Positions 32,698 to 42,094 of a stretch of DNA of 55,897 bases are shown here, piece after piece. This DNA comes from Bacteroidales bacterium. GTDB taxonomy: Bacteria; Bacteroidota; Bacteroidia; Bacteroidales; UBA12077. The position numbers and the translations under genes were made by a program. The stretch lies in assembly GCA_030637515.1 (NCBI GenBank), contig DAOWGM010000056.1:1-55897 (forward strand), given 5' to 3'. The notes under the pieces are model-generated. The model worked only from the letters and a program-made list of their open reading frames with translations. It did no database searches and was not told where the DNA came from. Within the stretch, counting starts at the first letter, position 1, and each line of letters opens with the position of its first letter.

Positions 32698-32705
32698 TAT
32701 TTTTG
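32698..32705 (+). promoter_or_regulatory. possible -7 element of the PfkB kinase gene
   Basis: TATTTTTG fits TAnnTTTG and ends 29 bases before the ATG at 32735. No TTTG is found 17-23 bases upstream. Confidence 0.35.
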
Positions 32706-32734
32706 TAGCTTACTATGAATTAAATATTTAAATA

Positions 32735-33700
32735 ATGGATAAAGTATTAGGAATAGGGAATGCTTTGGTTGATATAATGACCAAATTACAAGATGATTCA
32801 ACATTGGATAAATTTTCTTTAAGAAAAGGAAGCATGCAATTGTCTGAAAGAGATTTTGCGGATAAAATAAATAATGAAACAGCGAATTGTGATAAGTCGC
32901 AATCATCAGGAGGTTCGGCAGCAAATACTATTCATGGTTTAGCAAATTTAGGTGCAGCCACAGGTTATATTGGAAAAGTTGGAAACGACGAATTTGGCGA
33001 ATTCTTTAGTAATGATATGAAAGCAAAGGGAATTGAGCCATTCATGTTAAAAAGTAAAACAGATACAGGAAGAGCAATAGCTCTTATATCTCCAGATTCT
33101 GAAAGAACTTTTGCAACTTATCTGGGAGCGGCTATTGAATTAACTGATTCTGATTTAATTGCTGATCAGTTTAAAGATTATAAAATTCTACATATTGAAG
33201 GTTATTTGGTGCAAAACCATGCTTTAATGTTAAAAGCAGCTTTGTTGGCAGAAGCTAATAATATGAAAATTTCTATTGATATGGCAAGCTTCAATGTAGT
33301 TGAAGATAATTTAGAATTTCTTAAAAGTTATGTAAAGAATTACGTTGATATCATTTTTGCTAACGAAGAAGAATCAAAAGCGTTTACAGGAAAAGAACCA
33401 GAAGAATCTCTAAATGAATTGGCAGAACAATGTGAAATTGCTATTGTAAAAATTGGGAGTAAGGGTTCATTAGTAAAAAGTAATGGTCAAGTTTATAGAA
33501 TAGATCCAATAAAAGTAAATCCTGTTGATACAACCGGTGCTGGTGATTTATTTGCTTCGGGTTTTTTATATGGATTAGTTAATAATTTACCTATGGATGA
33601 ATGTGGTAAAATTGGTTCGTTATGTGCTGGTAAAGTAATTGAAGTAATTGGATCAAAAATGAGTGACGAAACCTGGAAAGATATAAAGAGTAAAATATAG
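32735..33700 (+). CDS. PfkB family carbohydrate/nucleoside kinase (adenosine kinase-like)
   Basis: Ribokinase-fold kinase of 321 aa. It has the PfkB N-terminal Gly-rich signature SSGGSAANTIHGLANLGAAT (about 57-76). The C-terminal signature is VNPVDTTGAGDLFASGFLYG, with the catalytic Asp in TGAGD and the anion hole. MDKVLGIGNALVDIM at the start resembles the adenosine kinase/sugar kinase branch seen in Bacteroidota. Substrate is not certain from sequence. A TATTTTTG at 32698-32705 could be its -7 element. Terminator follows; single-gene unit. Confidence 0.9.
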   Translation: MDKVLGIGNALVDIMTKLQDDSTLDKFSLRKGSMQLSERDFADKINNETANCDKSQSSGGSAANTIHGLANLGAATGYIGKVGNDEFGEFFSNDMKAKGIEPFMLKSKTDTGRAIALISPDSERTFATYLGAAIELTDSDLIADQFKDYKILHIEGYLVQNHALMLKAALLAEANNMKISIDMASFNVVEDNLEFLKSYVKNYVDIIFANEEESKAFTGKEPEESLNELAEQCEIAIVKIGSKGSLVKSNGQVYRIDPIKVNPVDTTGAGDLFASGFLYGLVNNLPMDECGKIGSLCAGKVIEVIGSKMSDETWKDIKSKI

Positions 33701-33721
33701 AATTAATAAAGATATTTAATC

Positions 33722-33749
33722 AAAAGGGTAGCAGCATTGTTACCCTTTT
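33722..33749 (+). terminator. terminator after the PfkB kinase gene
   Basis: Stem AAAAGGGTAGCA (33722-33733) / TGTTACCCTTTT (33738-33749) with one wobble pair and loop GCAT, then more T's. Confidence 0.86.
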
Positions 33750-33872
33750 TGTTTTTCATCTTGTATATAAGTAAAACATTACTTAAATTTATGGGTAATA
33801 TACAGTTACTAATCAAGTAGTAGAGAGGAGAGGCTTTGTTATATATGCTGTATAAACCTGAAAGTATAATAA

Positions 33873-36527
33873 ATGAAAGAAAAAAATGAGTTTCCTAAAG
33901 TATTAAGCTATTATAGTAAATCGGATTATTCAATACAACAGAAAGCTCGTTTTATTTTCTATTTATGCATAGCAGCGATTGTTGGTGTAAGCTTGCTTCT
34001 TTTTTCGTCAATTTATGTTCAATTGAATAGTCCTGAGTACGATGGTCTTTTTCTTCCTGTAATTCTTTCTGAAATTGCAATTATACTTGTATTTGCATTT
34101 TGTATTTATTTATTAGTAAAAGGGAAATATAGTGTTTCTACTCATTTATTTATGACTACAGCAATGGCTTGTGTTTGGGTTGTAATGTTTGTGCACAAAG
34201 GGAATGCTATCACCCGCTTAGATACTATTATATTAATTATTGCATTAATAAATCTAACTCCTTTATTTATCACTAAATATAAAATTACAATTGTATTTTA
34301 CATATTGGCAAATTTATTAATGCTCATAGGATTTGTTTTTTTTATAAAAGATCAGCTTAATTTATCTTATCCAACAGCGATTGATTTTATTATGGACACT
34401 TCAATAGCAATTCTCTTTTCCGGATTAGTTGGTTACAACATTTTTAAAATTAATAAACAATCATTAGAAAAAGCTGAATCTGACAATTTAAAACTTAAGA
34501 AAGCTGATGAGGCATTACGGCAAAGCGAAATGTTTCGGCAGAGAGTATTTGATAGCTCTAAAGTTCCTATAATAGTTATGGAATCAACTTCATTTAAATA
34601 TATTGATATTAATGAAGCTGCTATTAAAATTTATGGATTTTCATCAAGAGAAGAATCCTTGGGCAAAACTCCGGTTGATGTTTCTGCCGATATTCAATAT
34701 GATGGCACCCCTTCAAATATTAAAGCAGCATCTTACATAGAAGAAGCGTTGAAAAATGAGAGTGTAACATTTGAATGGCTTCATCAAAGACCAAATGGTG
34801 AACTTTGGGACGCCGAAGTTCATTTATTATCGTTTCAGTCAAATAATGAAACACTATTACAGTTTTCACTTATTGATATTACTGAACGGAAAAAAATTGA
34901 ATCAGATCTTAGAGAAAGCGAGTTAAGATATAGAACACTTTTTGAAAATGCTCAAATAGGTATTTATCAAACTACACCCGAAGGTAAGATCTTGCAATCC
35001 AATCCTGCCATTATAAAAATGCTTGGTTTTGATTCGCTGGAAGAACTTAATAAAAGAAACCTTGAAACTGAAAATGATTTTGTTAAATCGACAAGAAAAA
35101 AGTTTATAAAGCTTATTGAAAAGCAAGGATTTGTAAAAAATTTTGAAGCAGAATGGAAAAAGAAAAATGACGAGACTATTCTTCTTATGGAGAATGCCCG
35201 TGCTGTGCGTGATGCTGAAGGGAAAATATTATATTATGAGGGTTTTGTTGAGAATATTACCGAACGCAAACAAGCCGAAAAAGCATTGAAAGAAAGTGAA
35301 GTTAAATTTAAAGAACTTTACGAAAAATCAGGAGATGCAATATTAATAATTGAGAATGGAAAATTTGTAGAATGTAATAAGGCAGCTATAGAAATACTCG
35401 AATATAATTCGAAGGAGGATGTACTTAATGTTCATCCATCACAAATATCTCCTGAGTCTCAAGTCGATGGTAGAAATTCAGTTGAAAAAGCAGATGAAAT
35501 GATGAAAACTGCTTTAAAAAACGGAACACACAGATTTGAATGGTTACATATTAAAAATAAAGGAGAAATTTTTCCAGTAGAGGTATTGTTAACTGCAATT
35601 TCAAATGATGCTGACAAAAAAATAATTCATGCCGTTGTTAGAGATATAACTGATAGAAAGCAAGCAGAAAAAGAACTTGAAAAGTATCGAAATCATCTTG
35701 AGTTACTTGTTAAAGATCGTACTGAAGAACTTGCAGCATCTAATGAGGAACTTGTGTCTACGAACGAAGAACTACATCTTCAACGTGAAGAGCTGGAAGC
35801 TGTTTTAATAAACTTGCAAAATGCTCAAAAACAGCTTGTCCAGGCTGAAAAGATGGCCTCACTTGGAGTGTTGGCTTCTGGTGTAGCTCATGAAATTAAT
35901 AATCCTCTTAATTTTATTAAAGGAGGTGCTTTTGGGATTGAGCAATATATCAAAGAAAATTTAAAAGAACATAAGGATGAGCTATTTCCGCTTATTGAAG
36001 GAATTAATACTGGAATCGAGAGGGCGGCAAATATTGTAACGAGTCTTAATCATTACAATCGACGCAATGATTCAAATTTTATTCAATGTGATATTCATGC
36101 TATTATAGATAATTGTCTTGTAATACTTCGAAATCTGATTTCTAAAAGGATTGTAATTGAAAAGAATTATACTCAAGATACACATTTGCTGTATGGGAAC
36201 GAAGGTAAATTGCATCAAGCAATGATAAATATATTATCAAATGCAGTGCAGGCTATTGATGAAAAAGGAGTGGTTGTTATAAAGACAACAGTTTCTACAA
36301 AAAAAATGACAATAAGTATATCTGATTCTGGTTGTGGGATAAGTGTCCAAAATATGCCAAAAATCTTAGATCCATTTTTTACAACAAAAGAAACGGGCGA
36401 GGGTACCGGCTTAGGATTATCTATAACATACAATATTATAGAAGAGCATAACGGGACTATTGATTTTGAGTCAAGAGAAGGGGACGGAACAACTGTAAAA
36501 ATAACATTACCTTTGAATAAAGAATAA
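33873..36527 (+). CDS. membrane-bound multi-PAS sensor histidine kinase
   Basis: An 884-aa sensor kinase. The N-terminus has about six membrane helices (about 25-195) without a large periplasmic domain. Three PAS domains follow: about 215-345 (VIVMESTSFKYIDINEAAIK), 350-468 (NAQIGIYQTTPEGKILQSNP) and 470-600 (DAILIIENGKFVECNKAAI), each ending in an ITERK/ITDRK segment. A coiled coil spans about 600-655. HisKA follows with His673 in GVAHEINNPLNF, then HATPase with N-box NAVQAID, G1 DSGCGI, F-box DPFFTTKE and G2 GTGLGLS. The stand-alone receiver gene starts 5 bases downstream and is the obvious phosphorelay partner. The signal is unknown. Confidence 0.93.
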   Translation: MKEKNEFPKVLSYYSKSDYSIQQKARFIFYLCIAAIVGVSLLLFSSIYVQLNSPEYDGLFLPVILSEIAIILVFAFCIYLLVKGKYSVSTHLFMTTAMACVWVVMFVHKGNAITRLDTIILIIALINLTPLFITKYKITIVFYILANLLMLIGFVFFIKDQLNLSYPTAIDFIMDTSIAILFSGLVGYNIFKINKQSLEKAESDNLKLKKADEALRQSEMFRQRVFDSSKVPIIVMESTSFKYIDINEAAIKIYGFSSREESLGKTPVDVSADIQYDGTPSNIKAASYIEEALKNESVTFEWLHQRPNGELWDAEVHLLSFQSNNETLLQFSLIDITERKKIESDLRESELRYRTLFENAQIGIYQTTPEGKILQSNPAIIKMLGFDSLEELNKRNLETENDFVKSTRKKFIKLIEKQGFVKNFEAEWKKKNDETILLMENARAVRDAEGKILYYEGFVENITERKQAEKALKESEVKFKELYEKSGDAILIIENGKFVECNKAAIEILEYNSKEDVLNVHPSQISPESQVDGRNSVEKADEMMKTALKNGTHRFEWLHIKNKGEIFPVEVLLTAISNDADKKIIHAVVRDITDRKQAEKELEKYRNHLELLVKDRTEELAASNEELVSTNEELHLQREELEAVLINLQNAQKQLVQAEKMASLGVLASGVAHEINNPLNFIKGGAFGIEQYIKENLKEHKDELFPLIEGINTGIERAANIVTSLNHYNRRNDSNFIQCDIHAIIDNCLVILRNLISKRIVIEKNYTQDTHLLYGNEGKLHQAMINILSNAVQAIDEKGVVVIKTTVSTKKMTISISDSGCGISVQNMPKILDPFFTTKETGEGTGLGLSITYNIIEEHNGTIDFESREGDGTTVKITLPLNKE

Positions 36528-36532
36528 GCCTT

Positions 36533-36898
36533 ATGGATGAGAAAACTACATTACTTTATGTCGATGATGAAGAACTTAATTTAAAGTTGTTTGAGATTAA
36601 TTTTAAAAAGAAATTTAATATTTTAACTGCTGAATCTGGAGATGAAGGATTAGACTTATTAAAATTAAATCCTAAAACTTTAATTGTAATTAGTGATATG
36701 AAAATGCCCGGGATGAATGGCATTGAATTTATTAAATTAGCAAAGAAGGATTTTCCACATATCCGTTTTTTTATTTTAACCGGATTTGATATTACTGAAG
36801 AAATTGCAGATGCATTAAACGAACGATTGATCCATAAATATTTCAGAAAACCATTTGATATGAAAGAAATTGAAGAATCTATTATGGAATTCTTATAG
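36533..36898 (+). CDS. stand-alone response regulator receiver
   Basis: A 121-aa CheY-like protein with no output domain. Acidic pocket Asp11-Asp12, phospho-acceptor Asp55 in VISDMKMPG, Thr83 and Lys106 are all present, so phosphorylation should work. It follows the PAS histidine kinase by 5 bases and very likely takes phosphate from it, acting through protein contact or a phosphorelay instead of DNA binding. The alpha/beta hydrolase gene follows after 20 bases. Confidence 0.93.
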   Translation: MDEKTTLLYVDDEELNLKLFEINFKKKFNILTAESGDEGLDLLKLNPKTLIVISDMKMPGMNGIEFIKLAKKDFPHIRFFILTGFDITEEIADALNERLIHKYFRKPFDMKEIEESIMEFL

Positions 36899-36918
36899 TT
36901 TAATACTCAATTTATTTA

Positions 36919-37962
36919 ATGATGAAATTTTTTAAAATTCTTTTTATAAGTATTGTTACCATTATTCTTATTGTATTTATCGGAATAATAATTTTCATAT
37001 CGTCTACACCTAAATTATCTACAGAAGCAGAATCAATATTTCAGGAAGTTGTTAAATCCGAAGTGCCTGAGTTAGTTAAAGGAGATACTGGATTTGCATT
37101 AAATGATTCTATAAGTATTTGGCATGAATCAATGCAACCAAAAGATTCTGCTAAAGCTGCTATTTTATTGTTTATGGGAATATCGAATGATGCATTAGCA
37201 TGGCCTGATTATTTCTTACAGCCCATGATTGATTCAGGATATCAAGTTATTCGGTTTGATTATAGAGGAACGGGCCTTTCTGATTGGATGGAAGATTGGA
37301 ATAAATCAAATGCATATACTTTAACAGATATTGCCAACGATGGAATTGCTATTTTAGACAAACTACAAATTGACAAAGCACATATAATTGGATTGTCAAT
37401 GGGAGGCATGGTAGCTCAAGAAATGATAATTAAATACCCTGAACGAGCTTTGAGTTTAACATCAATTATGTCTTCCGGATATATTCAAGATCCTGAATTG
37501 CCAGGAATTTCTATGGATATTGTAAAAGGCTTTATAAAACTGGGTATTAGATACGGTATAATTAAAAGCGAAGTAAAATCATTGAAACTACATGTTAGTG
37601 CCAGACATTTATTAATGGGAGAATATCAATATAATTTAAATTACAAAAAAATATCAGAGCAAGTATTGTACAATATCAGAAACCGAAATGGATTTAATCC
37701 AAGAGTTTCTGAACAACATTCATATGCAACCTCATTATCAGGATCGCGTTACGATGAGTTAAAGAATATACAAGCTCCAACGCTTGTAATTCATGGAAAA
37801 TCAGATCCATTTGTTCCTATTGAGCATAGTAAAAAGTATGCAAAGCTAATTCCCAATGCTAAAACCTTTTGGGTTGATGGACTTGGTCATGATATACCTG
37901 AAGAATTCTCTGGAAAGATACTATATGAAATCTTCAATTTTTATCAGTCTATTGAAAAATAA
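36919..37962 (+). CDS. membrane-anchored alpha/beta hydrolase
   Basis: A 347-aa hydrolase with an N-terminal membrane helix (about 8-28: FISIVTIILIVFIGIIIF), so either anchored or exported. The alpha/beta hydrolase core has nucleophile elbow GLSMGG with Ser160, an acid residue in HGKSDPFVP (about 295) and the catalytic His in GLGHDIP (about 327). FDYRGTGLSDW is the oxyanion-side loop typical of this family. Substrate unknown. It is 20 bases after the receiver gene and possibly co-transcribed with the sensor pair. Confidence 0.87.
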   Translation: MMKFFKILFISIVTIILIVFIGIIIFISSTPKLSTEAESIFQEVVKSEVPELVKGDTGFALNDSISIWHESMQPKDSAKAAILLFMGISNDALAWPDYFLQPMIDSGYQVIRFDYRGTGLSDWMEDWNKSNAYTLTDIANDGIAILDKLQIDKAHIIGLSMGGMVAQEMIIKYPERALSLTSIMSSGYIQDPELPGISMDIVKGFIKLGIRYGIIKSEVKSLKLHVSARHLLMGEYQYNLNYKKISEQVLYNIRNRNGFNPRVSEQHSYATSLSGSRYDELKNIQAPTLVIHGKSDPFVPIEHSKKYAKLIPNAKTFWVDGLGHDIPEEFSGKILYEIFNFYQSIEK

Positions 37963-38028
37963 TAATTGTTTTGTAATAATTGAAATAATTCGTCAACTAA
38001 TTAATCAAACTCAAAAATCTAAAGATAT

Positions 38029-39507
38029 ATGCATAAATGGTTTTTATCCCATCAGTGGAAAGAAATGACCCGCTCTAATTTCTGGCAAAAAAGTATAGTG
38101 ATAAATATTATCATTGGTTTTTTTATGCTAATTATGTTTTCTTATTTAGTATTGCTGGGCTTATTTATCGATAAAATACTAATTGATATTTATCCTGAAG
38201 GCGATATTTTCGCAATTTTTAATGGAGGAATAATTTATTATCTGGGTGCCGACCTTTTTGTAAGGTTTTTCATGTATAGTTTACCTGTAATAAATATTGA
38301 GTCGTATCTGCCTTTGCCCATTAAGAAATCAAAGATTTTAAATTTCATTCTTTTAAAATCAACAATAAATATTTTTAATGTATTGCCTTTACTGGTATTT
38401 ATTCCATTTGCATTAAAAGTAGTTCTTGCTAATTATTCAGGAGCTTTGGCGCTTTCATGGTTTGTCTTAATGATAGTGTTAGTATTAAATAATAGCTTTT
38501 TGCTTCATTATTTGAAAAGAAGATTTATTGATAAACCTGCATTTGTTGGTGTTTTAGCGTTGATAATTGTAGCAGCTATTTTGCTTGATAAATTTGATAT
38601 TTATTCTTTATCGGAAATCTCTTCAAAATTCTTTACTTATATTTCTTATAATCCGATATTTATAATAGTTTCAGTAATAATTTTAGCATTAATGTACGTC
38701 ATGAATTATACTTATTTAAAATCGCGAATGAGTATCGAAGAAGTGAATGTTAAAAAGCAAAGGAAAGTTGATGGCTTATCAAAATTAAAATATCTTGATT
38801 CTTTTGGTGATTTAGGAGAAATGATTCTTTTAGAACTTAAACTTGTTTGGCGAAACAAAAGGTGTCGTTCTGTTATTAATATGAGCCCAATATTTCTGTT
38901 TTATGGTTTTTTCTTTTATCCGCAGGAAATATATTTAGAAGGATTCGGGTTTTTAATTTTCGTTGGAGTATTTATGACAGGAGGTATCATGTTTAATTAC
39001 GGTCAGTATATGTTAAGCTGGGAGAGTAATTATTTCGATGGAATTATTGCAAACAATATTGATTTTTATAAGCACTTTAAAGCAAAGTACTATATGATAA
39101 TTTCAACCGTAATAATCTGTTATGTATTAACAATTCCTTATGTATACTTTGGAACAAAGGTTTTAATTATTAATACAGCTACATTCTTATTTAATTTAGG
39201 GTTTTTATCAGTATTGCTAATGTATTTCTCGAGTAATAGCCGGAAACGCATGGATATGACAAAAAGCTCTGCATTTAATTATCAGGGATTGGGTGCAACA
39301 AATTGGATAATGATATTGCCATTTTTTTTATTGCCGATAGTAATATGGTTACCATTTAATTTAATGGGTGTTCCATATTGGGGAATTGGAGTAATAGGAG
39401 GAATTGGTGTTGTGAGTTTGGCATTTCATAAATCATTAATGAAAATTGTTGTTAATCGTTTTGAAGAAAAGAAACATTTAATAGCAGAAGGTTTTAGAGA
39501 ATTATAA
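38029..39507 (+). CDS. DUF5687 ABC-type exporter permease
   Basis: A 492-aa integral membrane protein with about ten to twelve helices, beginning MHKWFLSHQWKEMTRSNFWQ, the DUF5687 N-terminus. A cytoplasmic segment with LILLELKLVWRNKRCRSVIN-like composition precedes the second helical half. It is followed 29 bases later by an ABC ATPase gene, so the two form an ABC-2-like exporter. The transported substrate is unknown. The alpha/beta hydrolase gene lies 66 bases upstream on the same strand, but co-regulation is uncertain. Confidence 0.87.
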   Translation: MHKWFLSHQWKEMTRSNFWQKSIVINIIIGFFMLIMFSYLVLLGLFIDKILIDIYPEGDIFAIFNGGIIYYLGADLFVRFFMYSLPVINIESYLPLPIKKSKILNFILLKSTINIFNVLPLLVFIPFALKVVLANYSGALALSWFVLMIVLVLNNSFLLHYLKRRFIDKPAFVGVLALIIVAAILLDKFDIYSLSEISSKFFTYISYNPIFIIVSVIILALMYVMNYTYLKSRMSIEEVNVKKQRKVDGLSKLKYLDSFGDLGEMILLELKLVWRNKRCRSVINMSPIFLFYGFFFYPQEIYLEGFGFLIFVGVFMTGGIMFNYGQYMLSWESNYFDGIIANNIDFYKHFKAKYYMIISTVIICYVLTIPYVYFGTKVLIINTATFLFNLGFLSVLLMYFSSNSRKRMDMTKSSAFNYQGLGATNWIMILPFFLLPIVIWLPFNLMGVPYWGIGVIGGIGVVSLAFHKSLMKIVVNRFEEKKHLIAEGFREL

Positions 39508-39536
39508 AATTGAAAAAAACGGAAAAATATAAAGTC

Positions 39537-40232
39537 ATGATACAAGTTAATAATTTAGAAAAGGCATATAATGGAACAGTTGTTTTGAATGTTCCTGAAT
39601 TAAAAATAGAAAAGGGTGAAAGTTTTGGTTTAGTTGGTAATAATGGAGCTGGAAAAACAACTTTTTTCAGATTAATTCTTGATCTTATTAAGGCAAATAA
39701 AGGTGAAGTATTATCACAAGAAATTGATGTTAAAAAAACGTCCGTATGGAAATCATATACAGGATCGTATTTAGATGAAGGATTTTTAATTGATTTCTTA
39801 ACACCCGAAGAATATTTTGATTTTATTGCAAGCGTAAACAACTTGTCGAAAGGAGATGTGAAGAAATTTATGGATCAGTTCGAAGATTTCTTTAATGGTG
39901 AAATTATCGGAAAGAAAAAGTATATCAGAGAACTGTCACGCGGTAACAAGCAAAAAGTTGGGATTGCTGCTTCTTTAATGACAGATCCTGAAATTTTAGT
40001 TCTTGATGAGCCATTTGCAAGTCTTGATCCATCATCTCAGATTCGTTTAAAGAATTTATTAAAGCAATTAAAGCAAGAGAAAGGCCTTACAATGTTGATT
40101 TCGAGTCACGATTTGAACCATGTAACTGAAGTTTGTGAACGAATTGTTGTTTTAGATAAAGGAGATATTATACACGATATAAAAACACAGGAAGATACTT
40201 TAAAAGAACTTGAAAATTATTTTGCAGTCTAA
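39537..40232 (+). CDS. ABC transporter ATP-binding protein
   Basis: A 231-aa ATPase subunit with Walker A GNNGAGKTT (about 33-41), signature LSRGNKQKVG, Walker B ILVLDEPFASLDP and the switch His in ISSHDLNHV. I use the ATG at 39537 (MIQVNNLEKAYNG), which gives the normal ABC N-terminus; the frame extends upstream to a TTG at 39510. It pairs with the DUF5687 permease gene that ends 29 bases upstream, forming an exporter of unknown substrate. It is followed by a GC-rich palindrome and a terminator. Confidence 0.93.
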   Translation: MIQVNNLEKAYNGTVVLNVPELKIEKGESFGLVGNNGAGKTTFFRLILDLIKANKGEVLSQEIDVKKTSVWKSYTGSYLDEGFLIDFLTPEEYFDFIASVNNLSKGDVKKFMDQFEDFFNGEIIGKKKYIRELSRGNKQKVGIAASLMTDPEILVLDEPFASLDPSSQIRLKNLLKQLKQEKGLTMLISSHDLNHVTEVCERIVVLDKGDIIHDIKTQEDTLKELENYFAV

Positions 40233-40253
40233 GCCTGCCTGTCGGCAGACAGG
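40233..40253. repeat. GC-rich nested palindrome (REP-like)
   Basis: Starting directly after the ABC ATPase stop codon, 21 bases contain two overlapping inverted repeats: CCTGTC/GACAGG around GGCA (40238-40253) and CTGCC/GGCAG around TGTC (40235-40248). Its GC content (15 of 21) stands out against the AT-rich surroundings, suggesting a mobile or REP-like intergenic repeat, not ordinary spacer. Confidence 0.55.
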
Positions 40254-40288
40254 TTTGTAAGATTTATTTAGGTTTTGCAGAATATATG

Positions 40289-40320
40289 AGCCCCAACAAT
40301 TTGTTGGGGCTTTTTGTTTT
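40289..40320 (+). terminator. terminator after the ABC exporter genes
   Basis: Stem AGCCCCAAC (40289-40297) / GTTGGGGCT (40303-40311), loop AATTT, then TTTTTGTTTT. The T tract lies on the plus side, so this mainly ends the ABC exporter transcript. Confidence 0.9.
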
Positions 40321-41960
40321 TATTTTCTGCTGCGCTCTAATTCACGAAGATTATCCATTCTTTTTTTCTGAAGAAAACTATTAATATCACCTAAATGCTC
40401 TTTTATCTGCTTATTTCCAAATTCATACACTTTTTCAACAAGCCCATCTAAAAAGTTCCTGTCATGCGAAACCAATATTAATGTACCATTAAAATCCTGC
40501 AAAGCGCTTTTTAGGATATCCTTCGTTTTCATATCCAAATGATTTGTAGGCTCATCTAAAATAAGAAGATTTACCGGTTCAAGTAAAAGCTTAATCATAG
40601 CAAGTCGGGTTCTCTCACCACCCGAAAGAACTTTAACTTTCTTGGTAATATCGTCGCCACTAAACATAAAAGCACCTAATAAATCTTTAATTTTTGTACG
40701 AACATCACCAACTGCAATGTCGTCAATGGTTTGAAAAACAGTAAGTTTTTCGTCGAGCAAGGAAGCTTCGTTTTGAGCAAAATATCCTATTTGTGTATTA
40801 TGTCCAAGTTGTAACTTACCATCATAATCAATTTCATTCATAATGGCTTTTACCAAAGTCGATTTACCTTCGCCATTCTTACCAACAAATGCAACTCTTT
40901 CGCTCCTTTCAATAGTAAGACTTGCATTTTTAAAAACTGTATGATTGTCATAATTTTTTGATAAATCTTCTACGATAACCGGATAACTGCCGGATTTAGG
41001 TGAAGTCGGAAATTTTAAACGTAGTGATGAATTATCTTCGTCATCTACTTCTACAATATCAAGTTTTTCAAGCATTTTCACACGAGATTGTACCGACAGT
41101 GTTTTTGAATATGTTCCTTTAAAGCGATCAATAAATACTTGAGTTTCAGCAATCATTTTTCGTTGTTCTTCAAAGGCTTTTTGTTGATGTACACGTCTGT
41201 CTTTTCTTAGCTGGAGATAACTTGAGTAATTTACCTTGTAGTCATAAATCCTACCCATTGTTACTTCTATTGTACGTGTAGTAATATTATCAACAAATGC
41301 TCTGTCGTGCGATATAACAATCACCGCTTTTGCACTATTAATTAGAAATTCTTCAAGCCATTGTATCGATTCAATATCCAAATGATTTGTAGGTTCGTCG
41401 AGTAAAATCAAATCAGGTTTTCGTAGTAAAATTTTTGCCAATTCAATTCGCATACGCCAACCACCACTAAATTCACTGGTTGGTCGATGAAAATCTTTGC
41501 GTATAAAACCTAAGCCAAGTAATATCTTTTCAACTTCTGCATCGAAATTAATTTCTTCAATGTTGTAGAATTTTTCACTTAGAGCAGATACTTTTTCAAT
41601 AAGTTTAAAATAACTTTCTGATTCGTAATCGGTGCGAACAGATAATTCATTATTCATTTCCTGAATCTGCTGTTCCATATTTAAGATTTCAGAAAATGCT
41701 TGTGAAGTTTCTTCAAATACAGTTCGATTGTCAACTGTCATTAAATGCTGGGGTAAATAGGCAATTACAGCATCGTTTGGTGCTGAAACCTTTCCTTTCG
41801 AAGCAGTTTTTTCTCCTGCAATAATTTTAAGAATTGTTGATTTTCCTGCACCATTTTTTCCCATTAAAGCAATTCGATCTTTTTCGTTTATAACAAACGA
41901 AATATCTTTAAAAAGGCTTGTCCCACTAAACTCAACTGTTAATCTATCAACTGAAATCAT
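40320..41960 (-). CDS. ABC-F family ATPase
   Basis: A 546-aa protein with two ABC cassettes and no membrane segments. Cassette 1 has Walker A GKNGAGKST and EFSGGWRMRIELAKIL with LLDEPTNHLD; cassette 2 has GKNGEGKST, VLSGGERTRLAMIKLLL and LILDEPTNHLD. The linker between (about 230-315) is charged and helical, as in ABC-F translation factors that bind the ribosomal E site. I use the ATG at 41960 (MISVDRLTVEF); a TTG at 41984 would add 8 residues. Which ABC-F subgroup it belongs to (housekeeping EttA/Uup/YbiT-like or antibiotic protection) cannot be decided here. Confidence 0.93.
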   Translation of the reverse strand: MISVDRLTVEFSGTSLFKDISFVINEKDRIALMGKNGAGKSTILKIIAGEKTASKGKVSAPNDAVIAYLPQHLMTVDNRTVFEETSQAFSEILNMEQQIQEMNNELSVRTDYESESYFKLIEKVSALSEKFYNIEEINFDAEVEKILLGLGFIRKDFHRPTSEFSGGWRMRIELAKILLRKPDLILLDEPTNHLDIESIQWLEEFLINSAKAVIVISHDRAFVDNITTRTIEVTMGRIYDYKVNYSSYLQLRKDRRVHQQKAFEEQRKMIAETQVFIDRFKGTYSKTLSVQSRVKMLEKLDIVEVDDEDNSSLRLKFPTSPKSGSYPVIVEDLSKNYDNHTVFKNASLTIERSERVAFVGKNGEGKSTLVKAIMNEIDYDGKLQLGHNTQIGYFAQNEASLLDEKLTVFQTIDDIAVGDVRTKIKDLLGAFMFSGDDITKKVKVLSGGERTRLAMIKLLLEPVNLLILDEPTNHLDMKTKDILKSALQDFNGTLILVSHDRNFLDGLVEKVYEFGNKQIKEHLGDINSFLQKKRMDNLRELERSRK

Positions 41961-42094
41961 TCTTGCATTTTTAATGAAGCGCAAAGATAGAATTTTAACT
42001 CATTGATACGCAAGTAATATTTTATTTTGAATGCAATTCGTGTAAGGTGTAGCTATGAGTAGAATAACCAATAATTGTATCGGAAGTTTTGTAC

